34,996 nt of DNA, taken from the NCBI GenBank assembly GCA_013152715.1, contig JAADFU010000034.1:1-34996 (forward strand). The letters run 5' to 3'. A program made the translations under genes and the position numbers. The notes under the pieces are model-generated. The model was not told the DNA's origin. It did no database searches and was given only the letters and a program-made list of their open reading frames with translations. The DNA comes from Calditrichota bacterium. GTDB taxonomy: Bacteria > Zhuqueibacterota > Zhuqueibacteria > Thermofontimicrobiales > Thermofontimicrobiaceae. This document shows, piece by piece, positions 15,885 to 23,728 of the stretch; position 1 is the stretch's first letter; each line of letters opens with the position of its first letter.

Positions 15885-16699
15885 GACGGTTTCCTCCTCA
15901 TGTTTGGGTAAGTTTTCTTCCTTTTTTCCACCTCTGCCATTTCCCGAGGGGTAAGTTGGCTATCAATAAATCGGATATTGAATTTTTTTTGGAAACCCGC
16001 CTGCAACGCCTCCGCTAACGCCTCCCAAGCTACAGGTTTCGATAAAATTTGAGAAATAGTGACAGTCTTTTTGTCTAACTGCTCCCGGAAACTTTCTTCT
16101 GTGATCCCAGTTTTCAACTTAACATATTTCGCCAGATTCAAATGGAACGTGCCCGTCAAAATTGAGCCGTGCTGCAAGATCGAATTTTCGTACCTCCGCT
16201 GGGCACTGCCAACAAGTTTTTTGCCGCCAAAGGCAATCTCAAATCGCGCCGACGTGGAAAAACAAGGCACGCTCTGCTTGTATTCGGCACTTTTCGCTTC
16301 ATTATCTTCCCGGCGAACCAGTTCAGCGTCCACGCCGAACGACCGCAATCCCTGCAACAATCCCCGACTGATTTTATTGTAAGTAGTGAAAATATCTTCC
16401 GCAAAAAACGGATGCCCTTTGGGAATCACGACGCTGTAGGTCATCTCTTCCGCGTGAAAAACCGCTCTCCCGCCAGTCGGGCGGCGCACTAAATCGATAT
16501 TATCCCGCGCGCACAACTCCAGATTAAATTCGTTCACATCTTGATGATAACCCAAAGAAATTGCATAAGGTCGCCAGCGATAGAGACGAAAAATCGGTAT
16601 TTTCGTTTCAGGTACAATTTTCGTCGCTAAAATCTCATCGATGACCATATTGTTGAAGCCATCGCCAAAACCGGTATTCAAAAAACGCCATTCATCCAT
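15881..16699 (-). CDS. LipM-like octanoyltransferase / lipoate-protein ligase family
   Basis: A 272-residue member of the biotin/lipoate ligase superfamily. RRPTGGRAVFH at 72-82 is the acyl-binding loop. PCFSTSARFEIAFGGKKLVG carries cysteine C146, followed by a conserved lysine (K161) and GSAQRR, then ILQHGSI (174-180). A cysteine at this place with the GSAQ and ILQHGSI motifs is the pattern of Bacillus LipM, which moves octanoate from acyl carrier protein to GcvH; ligases that use free lipoate lack that cysteine. I therefore favour octanoyltransferase over ligase, by inference. There is no ribosome site before the ATG. lpxA ends 76 bases upstream and the exported protein gene overlaps its 3' end. 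No lipA or gcvH is in the window, but gcvT is 5 kb downstream. Confidence 0.82.
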   Translation of the reverse strand: MDEWRFLNTGFGDGFNNMVIDEILATKIVPETKIPIFRLYRWRPYAISLGYHQDVNEFNLELCARDNIDLVRRPTGGRAVFHAEEMTYSVVIPKGHPFFAEDIFTTYNKISRGLLQGLRSFGVDAELVRREDNEAKSAEYKQSVPCFSTSARFEIAFGGKKLVGSAQRRYENSILQHGSILTGTFHLNLAKYVKLKTGITEESFREQLDKKTVTISQILSKPVAWEALAEALQAGFQKKFNIRFIDSQLTPREMAEVEKRKKTYPNMRRKPS

Positions 16700-16774
16700 C
16701 GCATTCGCTGAGAAATTACCTGCATCCGTTGAAATACACGCATTCCTTCAAATTATTTTGCTACTGCACACTTT

Positions 16775-17545
16775 TTATCGAATAATCCCGCGCTCGGAAG
16801 ATTCAATAAATTCGATAATAGTTTTTACTTCCGCAATGGGATTTTGTTGTTTGTTCAATTCTTGCAAAGCCTGGGACGTGTTCATCCCTGAGCGGTAAAT
16901 CGTCTTGTACGCTTGGCGAATTGCTTCCATTGCTTCTTTGGAAAAGCCCTTTCGCGACAGACCCACACGATTGATTCCGGCGTACTGCAATGGCGCGCCA
17001 GCCGCCAAAACATACGGCGGAACGTCTTTGCTCACCCGCAATCCGCCGCCGACGAAAGAATATCTTCCCACACGGACAAACTGGTGAATCGGCGACATGC
17101 CTCCGACTGCTGCATACGGTTCGATGACGACGTGCCCTCCCATATTAATTGCGTTCGCCAAAATAACGTTATCGCCGATATCGCAATCATGTGCTACATG
17201 CACATAAGCCATCAACAGACAGTTGCTGCCGATGGAAGTTTTCTTGCGATGTACAGTGCCGCGATTCAAGCTACAAAATTCTCGAATAGTCGTGTTATCG
17301 CCGATTTCGAGCGTAGTTTTTTCTCCGGCAAATTTCAAATCCTGGGGGTCGGTACCGAGAACGGCACCTTTGAAAATTCGACATTTTTTTCCGATGCGCA
17401 CGCCTGAATGAACAAAAACATGCGGACCGATCTCAGTGCCATTCCCGATTATCACATCGCCTTCGATCACAGAAAATGGACCAACAGAAACACCTTCCCC
17501 CAATTGCGCTTTTGGATCAATCACTGCCGTCGGATGAATTTGCAC
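16775..17545 (-). CDS. lpxA: UDP-GlcNAc acyltransferase LpxA
   Basis: First step of lipid A synthesis: moves a 3-hydroxyacyl chain from ACP to the 3-OH of UDP-GlcNAc. It forms a left-handed beta helix of hexapeptide repeats. The protein begins MQIHPTAVIDPKAQLGEGV. The catalytic histidine is H119 in VHVAHDCDIG, followed by ILANAINMGGHV, GGMSPIHQFVRVG and a helical C-terminus. The open frame runs 73 codons further up to 17764, but AAGGAGG stands seven bases before the GTG at 17545 (four before a TTG at 17548). This gives 256 residues, the normal family size. The extra 5' codons come from a repeat-like intergenic element, not from LpxA. It lies 182 bases after lpxC-fabZ. Confidence 0.95.
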   Translation of the reverse strand: MQIHPTAVIDPKAQLGEGVSVGPFSVIEGDVIIGNGTEIGPHVFVHSGVRIGKKCRIFKGAVLGTDPQDLKFAGEKTTLEIGDNTTIREFCSLNRGTVHRKKTSIGSNCLLMAYVHVAHDCDIGDNVILANAINMGGHVVIEPYAAVGGMSPIHQFVRVGRYSFVGGGLRVSKDVPPYVLAAGAPLQYAGINRVGLSRKGFSKEAMEAIRQAYKTIYRSGMNTSQALQELNKQQNPIAEVKTIIEFIESSERGIIR

Positions 17546-17560
17546 CAAACAGCCTCCTTG
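17546..17560 (-). promoter_or_regulatory. Ribosome binding site that fixes the lpxA start
   Basis: CAAGGAGG in the upstream part of the long open frame, followed by CTG, TTG and then GTG. Its strength and spacing show that lpxA starts here, not 200 bases upstream. Confidence 0.75.
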
Positions 17561-17626
17561 CGAAATAAAGTTCTTGTCATTAATAGTATTAAAATCGCCT
17601 TCTCGTTTTTCTGCTAAAGTCATTCT

Positions 17627-17699
17627 TACCGCAAAGACGCGAAGAACATAAAGCATATTAATTAGTTTTTTTCCTCTGCGCGCTTTGCGACTCTGCACT
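17627..17699. repeat. Degenerate GCAAAGACGC inverted-repeat element
   Basis: CCGCAAAGACGCGAAG (17629-17644) is an imperfect inverted match (12 of 16) to GTGCAGAGTCGCAAAG, the reverse complement of 17683-17698, with an AT-rich centre. Repeats built on GCAAAGACGC / GCGTCTTTGC occur widely between genes in many bacteria. Here the element fills the lpxC-fabZ to lpxA gap and happens to be open in the lpxA frame. Confidence 0.5.
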
Positions 17700-17726
17700 G
17701 ATTTTTTTTGCTGCTGCGCTGCGACC

Positions 17727-19124
17727 TTATCGATCAACAACCGCCGCCGACAGTTCAGCCTCAACGACCAAATTTTCGCCCACGAAACCTTTGCCCACCA
17801 TTTTGCAAATGGAGCGCCGATATTTCACCATGTCCAACTCAAATCGCAATTGGTCGCCGGGGATGACCGGCTTGCGAAATTTCACATTGTCAATTCCCGT
17901 AAAATACACTAACTTATTGGACGAATCCTCCTCGGCATCCAGCAAAAGAATGCCGCCAACCTGCGCCATCGATTCAATTATCAGCACGCCGGGCATCACC
18001 GGATGTCCGGGAAAATGCCCCATGAAAAATGGCTCGTTTGCCGTGACATTTTTAATGCCCACCACGCGTTCTTTAGGCACCAGATCGATAATTTTATCCA
18101 CCAACAGAAACGGATAACGATGAGGCAAAATTTTGTGAATGGCATTGATGTCCAATACAACGCCTTTGCCCGCCGCTCGTTTTTGATACTTCGAAACAAT
18201 TTTCTTTTTTTCAAATTCTTTGCGCAGCAACTTGACCAGCTCCACATTTGCCGCATGACCGGAACGCGCAGCCATAATGTGACCGATGAGCGGAGCGCCC
18301 AACAAAGCTAAATCCCCGATCAAATCCAGCGCTTTATGGCGCACCGGCTCATTGACAAAACGCAGTTCTTTTCCGTCCAAAATGCCATTTTCTCCCAAAA
18401 TAACGGATTCGGGAATATTAAACAAAGTTTTCAATCTGCCGAATTCACTTTCGTCAATTTTGCGATCAATGATAACGATAGCATTATCCACATTGCCGCC
18501 TTTAATCAAACCTTGTTCCTTTAACATTTCCACTTCGTGCAAAAAACAAAATGTGCGAGCCGGCGCAAAATCTTTGATAAATTCATCCTCCAATGAATAC
18601 AGCGAAGTGTATTGTGTGCCCAATGCCGGATTTTGATAATCTACCATGAATGTGATTCTAAACTGATCCGACGGCACAACAACGATATCTATTTTGCGAT
18701 CATCATCATGATACGCAATTGTTTTCTCGATAACAATGTAATTTTTCGGTGTCGATTGCCTTTCAAAACCCGCCTCCTGCAAAATTTTCACAAACGGCAT
18801 GGCGCTGCCGTCGCCAACCGGCGGTTCGTTATTCGTCAGTTCGACTAAAATATTGTCAATTTCCAGCCCGGCAATCGCCGCCAAAACATGTTCAACGGTG
18901 TGAACATTGACGCCATTTTGCCCGATGGTTGTGCCGCGGGAAATATCCACGACGTGATCAATATCCGCTAAAATCTCCGGACTATTTTCGATGTCCAATC
19001 GTTTGAACCGAATGCCGGAATTCTCAGACGCCGGCTTGAATGTAAGAGTCGCTGGATTCCCGGTGTGAAGCCCCACTCCTGAAATAGAGACAGCTTTCTT
19101 TATCGTTCGTTGATTTTTAAGCAT
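17727..19124 (-). CDS. lpxC/fabZ: Bifunctional LpxC-FabZ
   Basis: 465 residues. Residues 1 to about 310 form LpxC, the zinc deacetylase that commits UDP-3-O-acyl-GlcNAc to lipid A: SGVGLHTG (15-22), HTVEHVLAAIAG (zinc ligands H75 and H79), and the VRHKALDLIGDLALLG and ARSGHAAN motifs. From about 324 to the end is FabZ, the 3-hydroxyacyl-ACP dehydratase: LPHRYPFLLVD, then GHFPGHPVMPG (catalytic H374) and E384 in IIESMAQ. The fusion is known in Bacteroidetes/Chlorobi-type bacteria and joins enzymes that compete for the same 3-hydroxyacyl pool. GGGAG lies five bases before the ATG. It sits between lpxD and lpxA, replacing the separate fabZ found there in Proteobacteria. Confidence 0.96.
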   Translation of the reverse strand: MLKNQRTIKKAVSISGVGLHTGNPATLTFKPASENSGIRFKRLDIENSPEILADIDHVVDISRGTTIGQNGVNVHTVEHVLAAIAGLEIDNILVELTNNEPPVGDGSAMPFVKILQEAGFERQSTPKNYIVIEKTIAYHDDDRKIDIVVVPSDQFRITFMVDYQNPALGTQYTSLYSLEDEFIKDFAPARTFCFLHEVEMLKEQGLIKGGNVDNAIVIIDRKIDESEFGRLKTLFNIPESVILGENGILDGKELRFVNEPVRHKALDLIGDLALLGAPLIGHIMAARSGHAANVELVKLLRKEFEKKKIVSKYQKRAAGKGVVLDINAIHKILPHRYPFLLVDKIIDLVPKERVVGIKNVTANEPFFMGHFPGHPVMPGVLIIESMAQVGGILLLDAEEDSSNKLVYFTGIDNVKFRKPVIPGDQLRFELDMVKYRRSICKMVGKGFVGENLVVEAELSAAVVDR

Positions 19125-19459
19125 TAAAACTCCCTTCCTGATGCAACTGGCAACTCATTTTTCTCCCATTAATCAGTTTGATTGAAAACTTACTATTGAT
19201 AATTAGATAATTTCAGGCAATCAATGCTACTTAGCCAAATTATGAATATCTATACTAATTATGTTGTTTATGCAATTAAACATCCCCCTAAGTCCCCCTT
19301 CAAAGGGGGACTTTTCTGGTTCCCCTTGAAAAGGGGCAAGGGGAAATGTTCAGATTCAATCTGACCAAGTAGTTCAACGTTATTTTTGAAGTGACTTCTG
19401 TCGTAGACCAAAATTCCCTATTCCAAACGCGCAGCATCAAGCATTTTCTAATCGCGTAA
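19125..19459. other. 312-base gap between lpxD and lpxC-fabZ
   Basis: The true gap is 19125-19436. It is non-coding and AT-rich except for the three-stem CCCC/GGGG repeat at 19279-19351. I see no clear promoter; the rest holds nothing I can name. Confidence 0.45.
19279..19351. repeat. Three-stem CCCCCT / AGGGGG repeat element
   Basis: An outer stem (ACATCCCCCT near 19280-19289 with AGGGGAAATGT near 19339-19350, imperfect) encloses two hairpins. The first is a perfect 11-pair AAGTCCCCCTT-ca-AAGGGGGACTT (19290-19313). The second is CCCCTT-gaa-AAGGGG (19322-19336). The result is a cloverleaf-like unit in otherwise AT-rich DNA. Elements of this CCCCCTAAGTCCCCC type are dispersed in many bacterial genomes and may be non-autonomous mobile units. 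There is no T-run beside the stems. Confidence 0.7.
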
Positions 19460-20462
19460 TCTTCGCCTCGAGTTCAGAAATGCGCTTTAACAGTTGCGGC
19501 AATTTTCGTAACGCCGCCTCTTCGCGTTTCGCCTGCATGATTGGTCGCGCCGGATACCCGAAAACGACAATTTTCGACGGTAACGGTTTAGTCACTCCGG
19601 ACTGAGCCGCGATAGTCACCTGATCTGCGATTTCAATGTGCCCCACGATGCCCACCTGGCCTCCGATGACGACGTTCTTGCCCAGCTTTGTACTCCCGGC
19701 AATGCCACTCTGCGCTGCAATGACGGTATTCTCCCCGATTTCCACATTGTGCGCCACTTGAATCAAATTGTCCAACTTAACGCCTTTTCGAATAATTGTT
19801 TGCCCTAACGTAGCGCGATCAATTGTGCAATTAGCGCCTATTTCCACATCGTCCTCGACTATCACAATGCCTACTTGGGGAATTTTATGATAAATCTCGC
19901 CTTCTCTGGCAAATCCGAATCCATCGGACCCGATCACTGTGCCGCTATGAATAATCACATTTCGCCCGATATGGACTTGTTCGCGAAGCGTGACATTAGC
20001 GTAAATGAGAGTTTTGTCACCCACCTGAACATCTTCGCCAATGACGACATTGGGAAAAATCTGGCAATCTTTTGCAATGACAGAATTTTTGCCAATAACT
20101 ACGCCAGCGCCGATTCGCGTGCCTTCGCCGACAAACACTGAGGGGTGAATGACGGCAGACGGATGAATTCCCTCGTCTAACATTTCTTTTCGAGGGTGAA
20201 AATAGCGCAGCACCCTGAGAAACGCCACATAGGGGTTGGCAGTGCGAATAATTGTCTTTTCTGTTGCGGGAAAATCATGTCCGACAATGACAGCGGAAGC
20301 CTGAGTGGACTCGATAAATTTTGCATATTTGGGATTGGAAATGAAAGCTATTTCACCGTCCCTGGCGTCCTCAATTTTTGCCACGCCGTACACTATCGCC
20401 GATCCGTCGCCTTCGAGTGTTCCGTCAACAAACCTGGCAATCTGCGAGACTGTCAGCTCCAT
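19437..20462 (-). CDS. lpxD: UDP-3-O-acylglucosamine N-acyltransferase LpxD
   Basis: Third step of lipid A synthesis, adding the N-linked 3-hydroxyacyl chain. It is 341 residues. The N-terminal uridine-binding domain (about 1-98) has VSQIARFVDGTLEGDG and AFISNPKYAKFI. The hexapeptide beta helix runs from about 99 to 315, with catalytic H238 in LIQVAHNVEIG. The C-terminal helix, KLPQLLKRISELEAKITRLE, may form a three-helix coiled coil. The frame extends twelve codons upstream, but GGAG lies four bases before the ATG at 20462 and the protein begins MELTVSQIA as in the family. It follows the OmpH/Skp gene by 139 bases. Confidence 0.95.
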   Translation of the reverse strand: MELTVSQIARFVDGTLEGDGSAIVYGVAKIEDARDGEIAFISNPKYAKFIESTQASAVIVGHDFPATEKTIIRTANPYVAFLRVLRYFHPRKEMLDEGIHPSAVIHPSVFVGEGTRIGAGVVIGKNSVIAKDCQIFPNVVIGEDVQVGDKTLIYANVTLREQVHIGRNVIIHSGTVIGSDGFGFAREGEIYHKIPQVGIVIVEDDVEIGANCTIDRATLGQTIIRKGVKLDNLIQVAHNVEIGENTVIAAQSGIAGSTKLGKNVVIGGQVGIVGHIEIADQVTIAAQSGVTKPLPSKIVVFGYPARPIMQAKREEAALRKLPQLLKRISELEAKITRLENA

Positions 20463-20601
20463 AATTCTCCTTTTATCATCAGAATAGCTCGCCCCCAAAT
20501 GAATTTTCTCGTTCGGGGGCTCTACAAAATCGATGAGTCAAGCTACAATGAATATTGTTTAATCGAATATTTCCAAAAATATCGTTGTCGGCGAGACAAA
20601 C

Positions 20602-21156
20602 CTATTTTTTGCCAACGGTCGATGTCTTATTGAGCTCTTCAAGAATTTTTCCAGTCAAATCAGTAACCTGCTTGCTCACGTAAAGAATATTCCCGGAGGC
20701 AGTGTCCAGCACCAAATCAAAACCTTCAGCTTCGCTAATTTTCTTGATAATCGCGTTGATTTTGTCCAAAACAGGCTGCATCAATTCGGCTTGTTTTTTG
20801 TAAATTTCGCCGGTTTGTGGGTTGTATTTTTCCTGCTGAAACTGCTGAATTTTTGCAATCAAATTTTGAATCTCCGCCTCTTTTTCTTTTTTCTTGGTGT
20901 CGCTCAACAGCAAACTCTGCGAGTCGTACTGGTCCTGCAACTGACGCAATGTTTCTTGCATCTGGCGGCCTTCCTGCTGATATTGGCGATCCAACTCATC
21001 GATCTTCTTTTGGACATCGAGCGCATCTTTGTACGTCGCTAAAATTTTATTCGAATGGACATACCCAATTTTTAGCTTCTGCGCAAAGCCAGGCGCGGCC
21101 AAAGCGACTAACATCAGCACGATCAGACTTGTTTTAAAAAGTTTCTTCAAACCCAT
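20602..21156 (-). CDS. OmpH/Skp-type periplasmic chaperone
   Basis: 184 residues. The signal peptide runs to about residue 25 (LMLVALAAPGFA-QK). The mature protein opens KIGYVHSNKILATYKDALDV, then a long Q-, E- and K-rich coiled coil (about 45-115) forms the tentacle arms, and the core closes with FDLVLDTASGNILYVSK and DLTGKILEELNK. Skp trimers hold unfolded outer-membrane proteins in the periplasm and hand them to BamA, encoded immediately upstream (81 bases). GGAGG lies five bases before the ATG. The bamA-skp-lpxD order is widely conserved. Confidence 0.92.
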   Translation of the reverse strand: MGLKKLFKTSLIVLMLVALAAPGFAQKLKIGYVHSNKILATYKDALDVQKKIDELDRQYQQEGRQMQETLRQLQDQYDSQSLLLSDTKKKEKEAEIQNLIAKIQQFQQEKYNPQTGEIYKKQAELMQPVLDKINAIIKKISEAEGFDLVLDTASGNILYVSKQVTDLTGKILEELNKTSTVGKK

Positions 21157-21236
21157 TTTTTCCTCCGAATTATTTGATTTCGATGAAATGTTGTCAATAG
21201 CTCTTTATAATTTAAAAACTTTGCTTTCGCTCAAAT

Positions 21237-23558
21237 TTAAAAACTCTTTCCAAAGACAAAATGAGGTTTCCATTGTCCGAAATATCTACCCGTAGCAGCG
21301 TCGTAATTATCGAATCCGTAAGCATAATCAAAACCGATAATACCAATCATCGGCATGAACAATCTGGCACCGATTCCCACAGATCGCCTGAGATTGAAAG
21401 GATCAGTATCAGAAAGATTGACCCAGGTATTGCCAGCCTCGGCAAAAACGAGCCCATACATCGTCGGATTGGGAATGATCGGAAAACGAATTTCTGTCGT
21501 ATATTTTAACAGTACTCGCCCGCCGGCCTGGGTTGCGTATCCGGCAAGCGGATCGTCGTAACCGCGCAAGGGAGTCGATCGGGAAAGGCCCTCGCCGCCA
21601 AGGAAAAAATACTCCAGATACGGAATACGTGACGTTTTCGTCCAACCGTTAATTAAACCAATCGTCGAATGATTGTAAAGCACAAATTTCCAGATCGCCG
21701 GCGTAAACCAACTTGCTGAAAAAGTGAGCTTGTAAAAACCGACATTCCCGCCCATTAAGCCGCCGGAAAATTCCGAGGAAAGCGATACTTCCGAACCCTC
21801 CGTGGGGAATTCCGGACGATTCAAGCTATTTCGCGTAATGATTTGCGTGATGCTGCTCGAAGTCAGAGGCCATTCCTCATTTACGATATTGTTGGGATTC
21901 GCCCGCACAATGCTCTCCACAAAATCCCACAGTTCCGTGCGGTCGATGCGATAAATCCAATCACCGCGAAAATAGTTATCCGGCCAGCGAAATCTACGCC
22001 CCAGTCGCAGAGATCCGCCGCTGCTGCGCTGCCGGTAACCAATCCAACGGCTATCTCGGTTTGTGTCGTAAAAACTGAATCCCGCCAGCGTTGGCGTATC
22101 CATCAGCCACGGCTCGGTGAAGCCGATTTGGAATGAGCGATAGTAGCGGCCAAAATTCCAATCAAAACTCAGCCTTTGGCCATTTCCAAATAAATTATTC
22201 ATGGCAACGCCAATGCTGCCGATAATTTTATCCCGTTCGCTCCAACCGGCTGACATGTTCGCCATATCCGTGGATTTTTCCGCCACGGTAAATTTCAAAT
22301 CAATTTTATCTTCGCCCACGGGCCAATAGTCTATTTTAACGTCGGAAAAATAGTTCAGTATCCACACCTCGCGTTGGCTTCGCTCCAGAGCCGCTTTGCT
22401 GAAAATTTGCCCCGGCGCAATGCGAAGCTCCCGACGAATCACTTTCTCTTTGGTTTTCGTGTTCCCGGCAACATGAATCAAATTCACCCGCACCGGCTTC
22501 CCTTCGGAAATGAGAAAATGCATATCGACTGTATCTTTGGCGACCGGTTTCTCGCGCGGATCGATTCGGGAATAAATGTAGCCGGAATCATAGTACAGCG
22601 AACCCAGCCGCTCGGCAATGGCTTTCTGAATTTTTTCAGCATTGTAAACGTCACCGCGTTGAAAACCTAACATCGCCTCCAATCGTTCTTTAGGAAAAAT
22701 TTTGTTCCCTTCCCAGGTGATATCGCCGATGTAATAGCGCTCCCCTTCTCGCAGTGTGATGTCAATGAATAAATCCTTCTTATTTTTCCCGTAATACACC
22801 GAGTCGCTAATAATCTCCGCGTCGCGGAAACCTTCATTTTTGTAAAATTGAATCACCTTGTCCAAATCTTCGCGATATTTATCCTTTTTAAAATCCGCGC
22901 CCCGCCACCAGCGATCTTCCTTGGTATCTTTCATCTGTTTACGCAGCTTGCCATCGGAAAAATATTTATTCCCAAAAAAATTAATCTTTTTAATCTGAAC
23001 CTTTTCGCCTTCTTTGATATTCAGCCGCAAAATCACCTTACCATCTTTAGAATCACGTGTCTCAGGTTTGATCGTCGCCAATAAATAACCCTTCTCACGG
23101 TACAATTTCTTCAATTGGCGAACCGCTTTATTGATCTGAAAATTTGACAACACCTGACCGCGATAGAAATCAAGCTCTTTATCAATATCATCTTTTTTCA
23201 GCTTTTTATTTCCAACCAACTCGATTTTATCCAGGCGAGGATATTCTTCCACGCGAATAGTCAGGTAAACGCCGCCTGGCACTTCTTTGTCCACTATAAT
23301 TTCAATATTAGAAAAAAGATGCAAGCTCCACAAATTTTTAATTGCGCTCTGAATATTATCGCTGGTAATTTCTTTGCCGGGAGTCAAGCCGGAATTAATC
23401 TGCACAATCGTCGCATCCGCTGTCTTGTTCCCTTCAACTGTGACGCCAAGCAATTTTGTCGTTTGCCGCTGGGCAAAAACCGAATGAGGCGCACTCATTG
23501 CCAACAACAGCGCCAAAACTATCACACCGGCGCTTCGCTTTGACTTTGGGAAAAACAT
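21237..23558 (-). CDS. bamA: Outer-membrane protein assembly factor BamA
   Basis: Core of the BAM complex: it inserts beta-barrel proteins into the outer membrane. It is 773 residues. The signal peptide ends near residue 29 (SVFA-QR). Five POTRA domains run to about residue 410, each with the GN/GL-type turns (e.g. GVTVEGNKTADATIVQINSG and LVGNKKLKKDDIDKELDF). The C-terminal barrel covers about 420-773. It includes the conserved loop-6 region GYDDPLAGYA, where other BamA proteins have a VRGF/Y-type motif just before (here PLRGYDD), and ends in the aromatic residue F typical of barrels. GGAGG lies six bases before the ATG. tamB is upstream and skp downstream. Confidence 0.96.
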   Translation of the reverse strand: MFFPKSKRSAGVIVLALLLAMSAPHSVFAQRQTTKLLGVTVEGNKTADATIVQINSGLTPGKEITSDNIQSAIKNLWSLHLFSNIEIIVDKEVPGGVYLTIRVEEYPRLDKIELVGNKKLKKDDIDKELDFYRGQVLSNFQINKAVRQLKKLYREKGYLLATIKPETRDSKDGKVILRLNIKEGEKVQIKKINFFGNKYFSDGKLRKQMKDTKEDRWWRGADFKKDKYREDLDKVIQFYKNEGFRDAEIISDSVYYGKNKKDLFIDITLREGERYYIGDITWEGNKIFPKERLEAMLGFQRGDVYNAEKIQKAIAERLGSLYYDSGYIYSRIDPREKPVAKDTVDMHFLISEGKPVRVNLIHVAGNTKTKEKVIRRELRIAPGQIFSKAALERSQREVWILNYFSDVKIDYWPVGEDKIDLKFTVAEKSTDMANMSAGWSERDKIIGSIGVAMNNLFGNGQRLSFDWNFGRYYRSFQIGFTEPWLMDTPTLAGFSFYDTNRDSRWIGYRQRSSGGSLRLGRRFRWPDNYFRGDWIYRIDRTELWDFVESIVRANPNNIVNEEWPLTSSSITQIITRNSLNRPEFPTEGSEVSLSSEFSGGLMGGNVGFYKLTFSASWFTPAIWKFVLYNHSTIGLINGWTKTSRIPYLEYFFLGGEGLSRSTPLRGYDDPLAGYATQAGGRVLLKYTTEIRFPIIPNPTMYGLVFAEAGNTWVNLSDTDPFNLRRSVGIGARLFMPMIGIIGFDYAYGFDNYDAATGRYFGQWKPHFVFGKSF

Positions 23559-23728
23559 TCATAACCTCCATAATTGCGAAACTTAAAAATAAGAATTTTT
23601 TACATAATTGTAAAGTAAAATTTAAGTTAAAGTAAATTTTTTTTGCAAATCGTCACAGGACATCGCCAAGATAATCTAATAAACTCTTATTAATGAAAAT
23701 TAGTTCATTTTTGCTCAAAATTTTTGCC

